Below are positions 33,018-43,294 of a stretch of DNA of 64,000 nt, in pieces; the stretch's first letter is position 1; every line of letters begins with the position of its first letter. Under the pieces are notes generated by a model, which saw only the letters and a program-made list of their open reading frames with translations, did no database searches and was not told the DNA's origin. The stretch is from Comamonas terrae (GTDB lineage Bacteria; Pseudomonadota; Gammaproteobacteria; Burkholderiales; Burkholderiaceae_C). A program made the position numbers and the translations under genes. The stretch covers positions 186,001 to 250,000 of the forward strand of contig NZ_BCNT01000007.1 of assembly GCF_001544075.1 (NCBI RefSeq). The letters are read 5' to 3'.

Positions 33018-35579
33018 TCACCAGGTGTGGGCGTAGCCGATCTTCAGCACCGCGCCGGCTGCGGGCAGGCGGCTGGTGTTGTTGTTGCTGCGCAGCAGCT
33101 GGCTGTAGAGCGGGAAGTAGTGGCGGTTGAACAGGTTCTCCACGCCGAAGGAGACGCGGTTCTTGGCATCCAGGCGCCACTGGCTGATCAGGTCCACCGT
33201 GGTGTAGCCGCTGGTGTCGTAGCGCCCGAAGCTGGTCCTGCCCTGCAGGCGGTAGTCCTTGGAGGCGTAGGAGGTCAGCTGCACCCTGTGGCTCCAGCTG
33301 GCGCTGGGCCGGTACTGGGCATAGGCCGTGACCTTGAGCGGCGGTATGCGGTAGCCCGTCATGTCCTGGGCGCTGGCGGCGCCCTGCAGGCGCTCGCGGC
33401 CCGCCATCCAGGTCAGGCTGGCGCCGGCGCTCCAGCGGTCGTCGTCGCTGTAGTAGTCGAGGCCGCCTTCGATGCCGTGGATCTTCTCGCGCGTGCGCAG
33501 CAGCGTCAGGCCGTTGTTGAAGCTCTGCACGGCGCCCAGGTCGGACTGCGACTGGAAGACGCTCAGATTGGCCATGACGTTGGAGAACTTGCCGCGCCAG
33601 CCGATTTCGTAGGTATCGGTCTTGATGGCCTGCAGGTTGGAGTTGCCGATGTTGAAGGCCGGCGTGGCATTGCGCACCACCACGCCGATGTCGGGCAGCT
33701 CGAAGCCCTGGCTGTACGAGGCGTAGAACTCCTGGCCCTTGGCCGGCGTGTACACGGCACCCAGGTTGTAGGTCCAGGCGCTGTACCTGACCGTGCCGCC
33801 GGCCACGGACTGGGGATCGGGCACGCGCGACTGCGAAAGCGGCGTGAAGTCGTTGAAGCTGGCCTGGGCGCGGTCGTAGCGCACGCCGCCCTCGGCCGAC
33901 CACCGGTCGCTGAAGCGGTGCTGCAGCTGGGCAAAGGCGCCGATGCTGCGCGTGGTCACGGGCGGCATGTAGGTCAGCCGGCCGGTCTTGCGGAACACCA
34001 GGCCGCCGCTGGCGTCGTAGGCCCGCGGATCGAACACGTCGATGGGCATGTCGGTGCGCTCATGGTTGAAGTCGGCGCCCCAGATCAGCAGGCTGCTGCG
34101 GTCCTGGCCGAACGGCGTCTTGACGGTCAGGCGGCCGCCGAACACGTTCGAGTTCTGCATGGACTGGTCCACGTTGGCGCCGCGCACGGGCACGGCGCGG
34201 GCGTCGAAGGGGGCAAAGCGCGTGTAGAAATCGCGGTAGTAGAGCTGGGCGGCCAGCGTGCTGCCCGCCAGGTCGCTGTTCTCGTAGTCCAGGCCCAGCA
34301 TGGTGTTCCTGATCTGGTTCTGGTCGGCCAGCTCCAGGCCCTTGATCGGCCTTGCCGCGGCCGTGCCGGGGGGCAGCCGGGCCACCGAAGGGTCGGAGGC
34401 ATAGGCCGTGTCCTGGCTGGCGTTGTAGTGGCTGGCCGACAGCTGCAGGCGCTGGCGCGCATCGAGCTTGAAGCCGACCTTGGCCGAGGCGTTGTAGATG
34501 CTGGAGTCGAACAGGTCGCCCTGGCTGGGCTCGGGCGCGATGCGCGCGCCTCGCGCATCGTAGGAGCCGCCATTGTGGCGGGCGCCCAGGCTCACCGAGT
34601 AGTCCACGCTCTCGTTGCCGCCGGACAGGTAGTGCTGCACTTCCGCGCCCAGGCCGGCCGCGCGCGGGCGCGACAGCGGGACGGTGCCGGTGACCACGGT
34701 CTCGGCCTGCACCTCGCCGCTGGGGCGCTTGGTGCGGATGGAGATGATGCCGCCGGCCGCGCCGCTGCCGTAGATGGCGCTGCTGCCGCGCAGCACCTCG
34801 ATCTGCTCTATGTCCGCGGGGTTGATGTTGGCCAGGTTCCTGGAGGAGTCGCGGTTGGTGTTCAGCGGCACGCCGTCGACGAGGATGAGCATGTTGCGCC
34901 CGCGCAGCGTCTGGCCGTAGTCGGTGATGGTGTGGCTGGAATCGGCCATGCCGGGCACGGCCTTGCTCAGCACGGTGGCCAGGCTGTCCGAGCCCTGCCT
35001 GAGCTGCTGTACCTCCTCGCCTTCGAGCACCGTGACCTGGCGCGTGGGGGCCACCAGGTTGTTCTGGGTGCGGGCCGTGACGGTGACGGCTGCCAGCTCG
35101 GCGCCATCGCCTGCCCGCGTATCCCCGCCAGAACCGGCACCTGAACCCACGCCGGCGGCGGCCTGGAGTGTCGCGGCCTGCGCGGCTTCCAGCACATAGT
35201 TGCCGGGGCCGGCCTGGCGCGCCCTGAGCCCCGTGCCCTGCAGCAGGCCGGCCAAGCCGCCGTCAACGGAAAAGCGCCCGGACAGGCCCGGGGTGCGCAG
35301 CGAGCCCAGCCGGTCGGGGTCCAGGCTCAGATTGATGCCGGCCTGCGTGGCAAAGGCCATCAGCGCCGGACCCAGCGGGCCGGGCGGAATCTGGAACGAC
35401 GTGGAGGCCTGAGCCTGGGCCGGCACGGGCTCCCCCGCCTGCGCCGCGCCCAGCTGCAGGCCCAGCGCGGCGCCGCCGATGAGGGCCGTCATGGCGGCCT
35501 GCGCCACCCGCCGCCGTGGCGGCAGGACGGAAGGGGCGCAGGGCAGGGAGCCGGGGGAGGAAAGGCGGATTGCGGGCAT
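33018..35579 (-). CDS. TonB-dependent siderophore receptor with N-terminal signalling domain
   Basis: An 853-residue outer-membrane receptor. A long signal peptide (ending about LGAAQAG) is followed by a secretin/TonB short N-terminal (STN) domain at about 55-130 (SFQIPPGPLGPALMAFATQAG), a plug domain (about 165-280, with DYGQTLRGRNMLILVDGVP and GSSAIYGSGAAGG) and a beta barrel ending in the aromatic terminus YAHTW. The STN domain marks it as a transducer that signals to the FecR/FecI pair encoded upstream. The ATG at 35579 follows AGGA; an ATG 15 codons earlier is possible. The ligand is not deducible. PepSY gene follows at once. Confidence 0.93.
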   Translation of the reverse strand: MPAIRLSSPGSLPCAPSVLPPRRRVAQAAMTALIGGAALGLQLGAAQAGEPVPAQAQASTSFQIPPGPLGPALMAFATQAGINLSLDPDRLGSLRTPGLSGRFSVDGGLAGLLQGTGLRARQAGPGNYVLEAAQAATLQAAAGVGSGAGSGGDTRAGDGAELAAVTVTARTQNNLVAPTRQVTVLEGEEVQQLRQGSDSLATVLSKAVPGMADSSHTITDYGQTLRGRNMLILVDGVPLNTNRDSSRNLANINPADIEQIEVLRGSSAIYGSGAAGGIISIRTKRPSGEVQAETVVTGTVPLSRPRAAGLGAEVQHYLSGGNESVDYSVSLGARHNGGSYDARGARIAPEPSQGDLFDSSIYNASAKVGFKLDARQRLQLSASHYNASQDTAYASDPSVARLPPGTAAARPIKGLELADQNQIRNTMLGLDYENSDLAGSTLAAQLYYRDFYTRFAPFDARAVPVRGANVDQSMQNSNVFGGRLTVKTPFGQDRSSLLIWGADFNHERTDMPIDVFDPRAYDASGGLVFRKTGRLTYMPPVTTRSIGAFAQLQHRFSDRWSAEGGVRYDRAQASFNDFTPLSQSRVPDPQSVAGGTVRYSAWTYNLGAVYTPAKGQEFYASYSQGFELPDIGVVVRNATPAFNIGNSNLQAIKTDTYEIGWRGKFSNVMANLSVFQSQSDLGAVQSFNNGLTLLRTREKIHGIEGGLDYYSDDDRWSAGASLTWMAGRERLQGAASAQDMTGYRIPPLKVTAYAQYRPSASWSHRVQLTSYASKDYRLQGRTSFGRYDTSGYTTVDLISQWRLDAKNRVSFGVENLFNRHYFPLYSQLLRSNNNTSRLPAAGAVLKIGYAHTW

Positions 35580-35676
35580 AGGTTCGATCCTGGTCGCTGT
35601 CAAATGAAAGGCTTCACTGCACATGACAGGCGAGCCGCAAAAACCGGACAGCGGAGGACAAAAAAATCTGCAGTCG

Positions 35677-35855
35677 GGCCGCCCAGGCCAAAACGGCGAA
35701 GCCATACGGGCCCCCTCGGGGCGCAGCGCCACCGCACGCGGCGCGACAAGCCTGGCCTTGGACATGTTTTGCCGCCGGGCCGCCCCAAGGCAAAACGGCG
35801 AAGCCGTACGGGCCCTCGGGGGCAGCGCCGCCGCACGCAGTGCGGCAAGCGCGGG
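35677..35855. repeat. Two tandem copies of a GC-rich intergenic element between fecR-like and receptor genes
   Basis: Two copies of a roughly 85-bp unit (about 35677-35752 and 35766-35850) share ggcaaaacggcgaagcc and tacgggcc..ctcgggg and cagcgcc.ccgcacgc in the same order. The second unit ends a few bases before the fecR-like stop. The element separates the regulator genes from the receptor and may fold strongly in mRNA. It resembles, but is not the same as, the CCCCCTGAG-type dispersed repeat. Confidence 0.75.
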
Positions 35856-35857
35856 GG

Positions 35858-36817
35858 CTATTCCCCCGTCACAGTCACCCAATAGCGCGTGCGGCTGCGC
35901 ACGTTCACCGGCAGGGTCTGGGCCAGCAGCTCCAGAATGCGGTCCGTGTCCCGCAGCTGGAAGGCGCCCGAGACGCGCAGCTCGGCCACCTGCGGATCGC
36001 ACAGCAGCAACCCCTCGCGGTAGCGGCCCACCTCGGCCAGGAAGTCCTGCAGCCGCATGCGCTCGGCATACAGCATGCCGTGGGTCCAGGCGTCGGGCGC
36101 GGCGGCGAGGGGGGAGGGCGTGGCGGCCGTGCGCGCATCGAACGCCAGCTGCTGGCCGGCCTGCACGATGACGGAGCTGCCCGAGCGTGCCGGCGTGACC
36201 CGCACCGCGCCCTCCAGCACGGCAAGCCGGGTCCTGCCCTGCTGCCTGCGCACGATGAACCGCGTACCCAGGGCCTGCATGCGGCCTTCCTCGGTCTCGA
36301 CCACGAAGGCCCGGGCGGCGTATGCGGCCGTGTGCGCGGTCTCGACCAGGATTTCCCCGGCATGCTGGCGCACCCGCCGGGCCTGGGTGTCGAAGCGGAC
36401 GCTGATGGCCGAATCGGTGTTCAGAAGAACCCGGCTGCTGTCGGCCAGGGTGATGGAGCGGCTCTCGCCCCTGGCGGTGCGGTAGTCGGCGCTCCAGGAC
36501 TGCCAGGGCAGGTGGCGCCAACCCAGCCAGCCGAGCGCGGGAGTGGCCAGCAGCAGCGCGGCGTGGCGCAAGGCCTGGCGGCGTTTGCTGCGCCGGCGCG
36601 GACGGTTGAGCACCGCCATGCCCAGGGCAGGGGGCAGGCTGCCCAGGCGTTCCTGCAACTGTTCGGCGCACAGCCACACCTGCTCGTGCTCGGGGCTGCG
36701 GCTGCGCCAGCGCGCCAGCTCCTGCTGCTCGGCGGCGCTGAAGCTGGAGGAATGGCTTCGGGCCAGCCAGTGCGCGGCCTCGTCGAGCAGACGGGCGTCC
36801 ACGGGCCCCATGCTCAT
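35858..36817 (-). CDS. FecR-family anti-sigma regulator
   Basis: A 319-residue inner-membrane signalling protein. The cytoplasmic N-terminus (about 1-85) has the DUF4880-type EAAHWLARSHSSSFSAAEQQELARW; a single membrane helix follows (about 90-106, HAALLLATPALGWLGW); the periplasmic part contains the FecR domain with RTARGESRSITLADSSRVLLNTDSA. It receives the signal from the receptor STN domain and controls the sigma factor. Its start overlaps the sigma-factor stop by ATGA. Order and strand (sigma, FecR, receptor, PepSY) are classic. Confidence 0.93.
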   Translation of the reverse strand: MSMGPVDARLLDEAAHWLARSHSSSFSAAEQQELARWRSRSPEHEQVWLCAEQLQERLGSLPPALGMAVLNRPRRRSKRRQALRHAALLLATPALGWLGWRHLPWQSWSADYRTARGESRSITLADSSRVLLNTDSAISVRFDTQARRVRQHAGEILVETAHTAAYAARAFVVETEEGRMQALGTRFIVRRQQGRTRLAVLEGAVRVTPARSGSSVIVQAGQQLAFDARTAATPSPLAAAPDAWTHGMLYAERMRLQDFLAEVGRYREGLLLCDPQVAELRVSGAFQLRDTDRILELLAQTLPVNVRSRTRYWVTVTGE

Positions 36818-37338
36818 GCCTCCAGCATGGCGCGCAGGCACTGCCGGAAGCCCTGGGCCATGTAGCGCGTCACGGTGCGCACGCTCAGTTCCATCTGCGC
36901 CGCGATGTCTTCATAAGACAGGCCTTCGAGCTGGGACAGCAGAAAGGCAGTGCGGACCTTGGGCGGCAGCTCGTCGAGCAGGGCGTCCAGCTCCTCCAGG
37001 GTTTCCAGCAGCATGGCGCGCGCCTCGGGCGAGGGGGCCATGGGCTCGGGCAGCAGCCGCAGCGAGGCCAGGTAGGCCTGCTCCAGCGACTGGCGCTCCA
37101 GGTGGTTGATGAGCAGCCGCTTGGCCACCATGGTCAGGTAGGCGCGGGGCTCGCGCAGGTCCTGCAGGGCCTGGGCCCGGGTTGCCGTGCACAGGCGGGC
37201 GAAGGTGTCCTGCGCGATGTCGGCGGCATCGCTGCGGTTGCCCAGCTTGCGCTGCAGCCATGCCACCAGCCAGGGGTTGTGCTGCAGGTACATGCGGCCC
37301 AGCGTCTGGCGGCTGTCACTATCGGCGGGTATGGACAC
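36814..37338 (-). CDS. FecI-type extracytoplasmic-function sigma factor
   Basis: A 174-residue ECF sigma factor of the iron-starvation group. Region 2 is seen in HNPWLVAWLQRKLGNRSDAADIAQDTFARL and the following AYLTMVAKRLLINHLER; region 4 in LDELPPKVRTAFLLSQLEGLSYEDIAAQMELSVRTVTRYMAQGFRQC. I prefer the GTG at 37338, because the ATG at 37293 would truncate the first helix of region 2. A Fur-box-like site lies about 45-65 bp upstream. It should direct transcription of the receptor operon when FecR is triggered. Confidence 0.9.
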   Translation of the reverse strand: MSIPADSDSRQTLGRMYLQHNPWLVAWLQRKLGNRSDAADIAQDTFARLCTATRAQALQDLREPRAYLTMVAKRLLINHLERQSLEQAYLASLRLLPEPMAPSPEARAMLLETLEELDALLDELPPKVRTAFLLSQLEGLSYEDIAAQMELSVRTVTRYMAQGFRQCLRAMLEA

Positions 37339-37382
37339 GGGAAAGTCGGTTGGCGTCAAAGATGGCGGGATTCTACATAAAT

Positions 37383-37401
37383 GATATTTATTCTCATTAT
37401 T
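37383..37401. promoter_or_regulatory. Fur-box-like site between the sigma factor and haemoglobin genes
   Basis: GATATTTATTCTCATTATT matches the 19-bp consensus GATAATGATAATCATTATC at 14 of 19 positions, in a strongly AT-rich island within GC-rich DNA. Its position just upstream of the FecI-type gene suits iron-dependent repression of the locus, and it could also affect the divergent haemoglobin gene about 200 bp away. Confidence 0.65.
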
Positions 37402-37599
37402 GATATGCCATGCTCCGGCCATCCGGCTATTGCCTTGCGGCAACGCAGGCCAAGCCGGTCGGGGGACAATGCCGCAGCGACCGTATCCGTCAGCACTTGC
37501 GCAGACATGCGGGCGCCAAGGCGCCAAGTGCCTCTCCATGAGACACATGCCCCGCCCGAAACTGATTTGCGCAAGTCGCATTCCATTGCCCCTCACACC

Positions 37600-38004
37600 A
37601 TGCAGATTGAAGAAAAGCCGCCGTTCGCCACGCCCTACGAGTGGATTGGCGGGGAAGAGAAGGTCCAGCAGCTGGTCACGCGCTTTTACGACCTCATGGA
37701 CCTGGAGCCCGCCTATCGCGAGCTGCGCGGGGCCCACGGCAGCACGCTGGACGATGCGCGCCAGAAGCTGTTCTGGTTTCTCTGCGGCTGGCTGGGCGGG
37801 CCGGACCACTACCAGAGCCGCTTCGGCCATCCGCGCCTGCGCATGCGCCACATGCCGTTTTCCATCGGCATCCAGGAGCGCGACCAGTGGGTGGCCTGCA
37901 TGGACCAGGCCATGGGCGAGACCGGCGTGCCCGAGGCGTTGCGTGTGCGCCTGAAGGCCAGCTTCATGAATACCGCCGACTGGATGCGCAACCGCGGCGT
38001 TTGA
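37600..38004 (+). CDS. Group II truncated haemoglobin
   Basis: A 134-residue haem protein of the TrHb2 class. Landmarks are TPYEWIGGEEKVQQLVTRFYDLMD in the first helices, the GWLGGPDHY segment with the group II tryptophan and glycine pair, then FGHPRLRMRHMPFSIG, whose RMRH supplies the proximal His (F8). Such globins handle oxygen or nitric oxide. The ATG at 37600 matches the family length; a longer in-frame start would run through the AT-rich control region. It is divergent from the iron-signalling sigma factor. Confidence 0.92.
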   Translation: MQIEEKPPFATPYEWIGGEEKVQQLVTRFYDLMDLEPAYRELRGAHGSTLDDARQKLFWFLCGWLGGPDHYQSRFGHPRLRMRHMPFSIGIQERDQWVACMDQAMGETGVPEALRVRLKASFMNTADWMRNRGV

Positions 38005-38005
38005 A

Positions 38006-38075
38006 TCTTTTGCTATTGAAAATATAGCTTTCTGCGCATGCCAGGCAATGGGTTGTAGCCAAAAATTTTGGCATC
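38006..38075. repeat. Short dispersed intergenic sequence (gctattgaaaatatagc type)
   Basis: Right after the haemoglobin stop the sequence reads TTGCTATTGAAAATATAGC, with GCTAT/ATAGC inverted arms, then tgcgcatgcc and a ttgtagcc. This has the same block order as the elements near 3530 and 60030. It may act as an mRNA end structure. Family membership is by eye only. Confidence 0.4.
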
Positions 38076-38116
38076 CACGCCTGGCGTGACGCCATGCTGC
38101 ACGGCGCCGGCAGGGC

Positions 38117-39049
38117 TCAGGCCAGCGCGCGGTGCTTGATATCGGCCACGATGCGCTGCAGCAGCACGCCGGCGGCCGGCGGCAGTTGCCGGCCCTGGCG
38201 GGTGACGACCTTGGCCTGGCCCTGCGACAGCAGCGGATTGGCCATGGGCAGGGCCACGACGCGCTCGCCGCTGATCTCGTAGGCCGGCATGGGCATGCGC
38301 GCGCCCAGGGCATAGCCGAGGCCGGCGGTCACGAAATGGGCGATGGCGTTGAACGAGGTGGTGGTCAGCGCGGGCTGCAGGCGCAGGCCCTCGCTGATTT
38401 CGGCGGCCTCGATGTGCTGGCGCACGCCGAAGCCCCGGTGCAGCATGGCGCCCGGATAGGGCACCAGGTCGGCCAGCAGCAGCGGGCGCTGCAGCTGCGT
38501 CAGCGGATGCGCCTGCAGCACCAGGGCCTCGATGGGCTGGGGATGCGAGTGGTGGGTACGCAGCCGCTCGTCGCGCGGCGGCTGGAAAACCAGGCCGATA
38601 TGGGCATGCTGCTCGACGATGCGCTCCACGATGTCGTCGGTACTGCCGACCTCGATGTCCACCGTGATCCCCGGGTATTCGGCCATGAAGTCGCGCAGGC
38701 TGTGGCGCATGAGCCAGTCGATGAAACCCTCGCCGGCCACGATGTCGATATGGCCGCGCTCGAGCTTGCGGATGCTGTCGAACTGCGCGAGCAGCTGGCG
38801 CTGCTCGCTGTTCTGGCGGCGCTGGTAGTCGGCCAGCAGCAGGCCGGCCTCGGTGGGCACCACGCCGCGGCCGTGGCGCTCCAGCAGGCGCGCGCCGCAT
38901 TCCTGCTCCAGCAGGCCGATGGCGCGGCTCACGGCCGAGGGGTCCATGTCCAGGGCTTCGGCCGCTCCGCGCACCGAGCCGTGCTCCAGCACCTGCATGA
39001 AATAGCGCAGGCGGCGGGAATCCAGGGTTTCTTGCAGGACGGGGGGCAT
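38117..39049 (-). CDS. LysR-family transcriptional regulator
   Basis: A 310-residue LysR regulator. The HTH is in RRLRYFMQVLEHGSVRGAAEALDMDPSAVSRAIGLLE; the effector domain starts at about 95 (GHIDIVAGEGFIDWL). I chose ATG 39049 (MPPVLQETLDSRR), which gives the usual HTH spacing; earlier starts would pass through palindromic operator DNA. It is divergent from the DUF3100-M20-serine dehydratase cluster with two TTGCAT palindromes between, so it most likely regulates that cluster. Confidence 0.9.
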   Translation of the reverse strand: MPPVLQETLDSRRLRYFMQVLEHGSVRGAAEALDMDPSAVSRAIGLLEQECGARLLERHGRGVVPTEAGLLLADYQRRQNSEQRQLLAQFDSIRKLERGHIDIVAGEGFIDWLMRHSLRDFMAEYPGITVDIEVGSTDDIVERIVEQHAHIGLVFQPPRDERLRTHHSHPQPIEALVLQAHPLTQLQRPLLLADLVPYPGAMLHRGFGVRQHIEAAEISEGLRLQPALTTTSFNAIAHFVTAGLGYALGARMPMPAYEISGERVVALPMANPLLSQGQAKVVTRQGRQLPPAAGVLLQRIVADIKHRALA

Positions 39050-39068
39050 GGCGTGTCGGCTTGCTGCG

Positions 39069-39114
39069 TTGCATTCAATGCAACAAATATCCCGATTTTG
39101 CATCATTGATGCAA
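39069..39114. promoter_or_regulatory. Two related palindromes, probable LysR operator
   Basis: TTGCATTCAATGCAA (39069-39083, arms TTGCATT/AATGCAA, a T-N11-A LysR box) and TTGCATCATTGATGCAA (39098-39114, arms TTGCATCA/TGATGCAA) are 29 bp apart, start to start. They lie just upstream of the LysR gene and about 95-140 bp before the DUF3100 ATG, as expected for a recognition and an activation site. Confidence 0.7.
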
Positions 39115-39208
39115 CAAGACAGGACGATGACACTTTGGCGCTGTCAATGCAGCGCGGGGCTGCCTGGCAAGTGTCCACTATCTTACCTCACGATATAGGG
39201 AAAACCCT

Positions 39209-40570
39209 ATGAATTCTGTCGCAGCATCTTCCTCCGGTGTGGCAGGGCATGGCGATGCGCCGGCCCGGGTCACGGGAGCCGGCAAGCTCCGCCTGGTGCT
39301 CACCGTCCTCGCCATCGTCGCGCTGGCGGAGTCCATAGGTTCGGCCAAGTTCAAGCTGGGCCCCGGGCAGGTGGTGCTGATGCCCATGCTGTGGGCGCTG
39401 CTGATGGCGGCGGTCTGGGGCGTGGCGCAGCGGCGCCTGCCGGGCGCGCTGCGCATAGGCACCAGCCTGCAGAGCCTGGCGGGCGCCCTGCTCAATGCGG
39501 CGCTGATGCTGTTCGTGGTCAAGCTCTCGCTCACGGTGGGCGCAGCCCTGCCCATGGTGCGGCAGGCCGGCTGGGCGCTGTTCTTCCAGGAGTTCGGCCA
39601 TGCATTCGGCACGCTGGCGCTGGGCCTGCCGCTGGCCCTGCTGCTGGGCATCAAGCGCGAGGCCGTGGGCTCCACGTTCTCGGTGGGCCGCGAGGGCAAC
39701 ATCGCCATCATCAGCGAGAAGTACGGCATGGCCTCCCCCGAAGGGCGCGGCGTGCTGGCCGAGTACATCACCGGCACGGTGCTGGGCGCGGTGTTCATCG
39801 CGGTGCTGGCGGGTTTCATCGCCAGCCTGCACATCTTCGATCCGCGTTCGCTGGCCATGGGCGCCGGCGTGGGTTCGGGCAGCCTGATGGCGGCGGCGCT
39901 GGGCGCGATCAGCGCCCAGGTGCCGCCCGAAGCGGTGCCCCAGGTGACGGCCATTGCGGCGGCCTCGAACCTGCTGACCTCGGTGGCGGGCTTTTACTTC
40001 ACGCTGTTTCTGTCGCTGCCGGCCTGCTCCTGGCTGTACGGCAAGCTCGAACCCGTGCTGGGCCGCATGACAAGGCGCGGCCGCCAGCCCCTGCAGGAGT
40101 CGGCGCCCGACATGGCCGGCTCCGCCCCTGCGGCGCACGGTCTTTCGCTGGCCGATACGGCGCTGGCCTGGCTCGTGATGGCCGGCGGCGTGGCGACCGG
40201 CAATGCGCTGTCGTACAAGGTGCCGGTGCTGGTGTCGCTGGAAGGCATGCTCGTCATGGTGCTCATCGTGGCCGTGGCCGAGATCGCCAAGCGCCTGCTG
40301 CCGCGCATGCCGCTGCTGCTGGTGCTGTCCATCCTGGCGACCGTCATCGGCGTGCCCGGGCTGCTGCCCTTCAGCGACGCCGTGCTGGCCTTCACGGGCA
40401 AGCTCAATTTCATGGCCTTCACGACGCCGGTGCTGGCGCTGGCGGGCTTTTCGGTCGCCAAGGATCTGCCGCTGTTCCGCCGCCTGGGCTGGCGCATCGT
40501 GGTGGTGTCGCTGACCGCCACCGCGGGCACCTTCCTCGGCGCCACGCTGATCGCCGAATTCTTCCATTGA
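39209..40570 (+). CDS. DUF3100-domain integral membrane protein, probable transporter
   Basis: A 453-residue inner-membrane protein with about 11-12 predicted helices and a hydrophilic loop at about 290-315. Conserved-looking stretches include LGPGQVVLMPMLWALLM, the glycine-rich VGSTFSVGREGNIAII, and VGSGSLMAAALGAI. I recognise this as the DUF3100 family, often beside M20 amidohydrolases. It probably carries an amide or amino-acid conjugate, but no substrate is established. It heads a same-strand set with the M20 hydrolase (50 bp downstream) and serine dehydratase. Confidence 0.8.
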   Translation: MNSVAASSSGVAGHGDAPARVTGAGKLRLVLTVLAIVALAESIGSAKFKLGPGQVVLMPMLWALLMAAVWGVAQRRLPGALRIGTSLQSLAGALLNAALMLFVVKLSLTVGAALPMVRQAGWALFFQEFGHAFGTLALGLPLALLLGIKREAVGSTFSVGREGNIAIISEKYGMASPEGRGVLAEYITGTVLGAVFIAVLAGFIASLHIFDPRSLAMGAGVGSGSLMAAALGAISAQVPPEAVPQVTAIAAASNLLTSVAGFYFTLFLSLPACSWLYGKLEPVLGRMTRRGRQPLQESAPDMAGSAPAAHGLSLADTALAWLVMAGGVATGNALSYKVPVLVSLEGMLVMVLIVAVAEIAKRLLPRMPLLLVLSILATVIGVPGLLPFSDAVLAFTGKLNFMAFTTPVLALAGFSVAKDLPLFRRLGWRIVVVSLTATAGTFLGATLIAEFFH

Positions 40571-40620
40571 CGCAGCCGTTCGCGCTGCGCCTTGCCCCTC
40601 ATCCGAACGAGAACACAAGC

Positions 40621-41790
40621 ATGTACAGAGAACCCGAGATTTCCGAAGACATCCGCCAGAGCATGGTGGCCTGGCGCCGCGACATCCATGCCAACCCCGA
40701 AACCGCCTTCGAGGAAAGCCGCACGGCCAACGTGGTGGCCAATGCGTTGGCGCTGATGGGCATTCCCGTGCACCGCGGCCTGGCCGGCACGGGCGTGGTG
40801 GGCACGCTCGCCAACGGCGACGGCCCGAGCATCGCGCTGCGCGCCGACCTGGATGCGCTGAACATGCAGGAGCTGGGCGCGCAGGCCCACGCCTCGCGCT
40901 GCGCAGGAAAGATGCATGCCTGCGGCCATGACGGCCACACGGCCATGCTGCTGGGCGCGGCTGCGCACCTGGCGCAGCACAAGCCGTTCCGCGGCACGGT
41001 GCACTTCGTGTTCCAGCCCGCCGAGGAGAACGAGGGCGGCGGCCGCGTGATGGTCGAGCAGGGCCTGTTCGAGCAGTTTCCCGCCGACGCGGTCTACGGC
41101 ATGCACAACATGCCCGGCCTGCCGCGCGGCCAGTTCGCGATCCGCACCGGCGTGATGACGGCTTTTCTCGACACCTTCGAGATCACCGTCACGGGCAAGG
41201 GCAGCCATGGCGCCATGCCCGAGACCGGCATCGACTCCGTGGTGGTCGCGGCGCAGCTCGTGAATGCGCTGCAGACCGTCGTCAGCCGCCGCACCAAGGC
41301 CACGGACTCGGCCGTGGTCAGCGTCACGCAGATCCATGGCGGCGACACCTGGAACGTGATCCCCGAGCAGGTCGTGCTGCGCGGCACGGTGCGCACGCTG
41401 GACGCCGGCGTGCAGGAAAAGACCGTGGCCGCCATGCGCCAGATCTGCGAAGGCGTGGGCCGCACGCATGGCGCCACGGTGGCGCTGGACTATCGCTACG
41501 GCTATCCGGGCGTGATCAACACGGCCGCCGAGACCGATGCGGCCGTGGCTGCCGCCGCCACTCTGGTCGGCGCCGACAAGGTGCACACCGACATCCAGCC
41601 CACCATGGGCTCGGAGGACTTCGCCTTCATGCTGCAAAAGCGCCCGGGCGCCTATATCGTGATCGGCGCGGGCGAAGGCCCCAACGATCCGCCGGTGCAC
41701 AACCCGTACTACGATTTCAACGACAACATCCTGCCGCTGGGCGCGGCCTACTGGGTGGAGCTGGTGAAGAAACAGTTGCCCGTGGCCTGA
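40621..41790 (+). CDS. M20-family amidohydrolase (aminoacylase/hippurate hydrolase type)
   Basis: A 389-residue metallo-hydrolase that should split N-acyl amino acids into acid and amino acid. It shows [25 protein letters not shown], the metal-binding [17 protein letters not shown] (Cys/His ligands), [16 protein letters not shown] with the catalytic Glu, [10 protein letters not shown], the dimerisation domain KGSHGAMPE, and the C-terminal metal His in [12 protein letters not shown]. The start [20 protein letters not shown] fits the family. Its place between a putative transporter and L-serine dehydratase suggests that the released amino acid may be serine. Confidence 0.93.
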   Translation: MYREPEISEDIRQSMVAWRRDIHANPETAFEESRTANVVANALALMGIPVHRGLAGTGVVGTLANGDGPSIALRADLDALNMQELGAQAHASRCAGKMHACGHDGHTAMLLGAAAHLAQHKPFRGTVHFVFQPAEENEGGGRVMVEQGLFEQFPADAVYGMHNMPGLPRGQFAIRTGVMTAFLDTFEITVTGKGSHGAMPETGIDSVVVAAQLVNALQTVVSRRTKATDSAVVSVTQIHGGDTWNVIPEQVVLRGTVRTLDAGVQEKTVAAMRQICEGVGRTHGATVALDYRYGYPGVINTAAETDAAVAAAATLVGADKVHTDIQPTMGSEDFAFMLQKRPGAYIVIGAGEGPNDPPVHNPYYDFNDNILPLGAAYWVELVKKQLPVA

Positions 41791-41816
41791 CAGCCCGCCG
41801 GCTTGTGGAGGTGGTG

Positions 41817-43196
<1,380 letters not shown>

Positions 43197-43294
43197 GGCA
43201 GGGCCGTTGCGGCGCGCACGGCGGCCCGGCGATGTCACGGCGCTGTCAAAGCCCGCATGGACACTCGGTGGCTTTCTGACTCCAGCCGAATCTC

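Noticed and set aside
35677-35855. Possible CRISPR array, because of the repeated units
   Set aside because: There are only two 85-bp imperfect units without regular spacers, and no cas genes.
35580-36677. In-frame upstream extension of the TonB receptor frame through the FecR-like gene
   Set aside because: The upstream part is out of frame with FecR, is Pro/Arg/Gly-rich and includes repeat DNA. The receptor has a good signal peptide starting at 35579.
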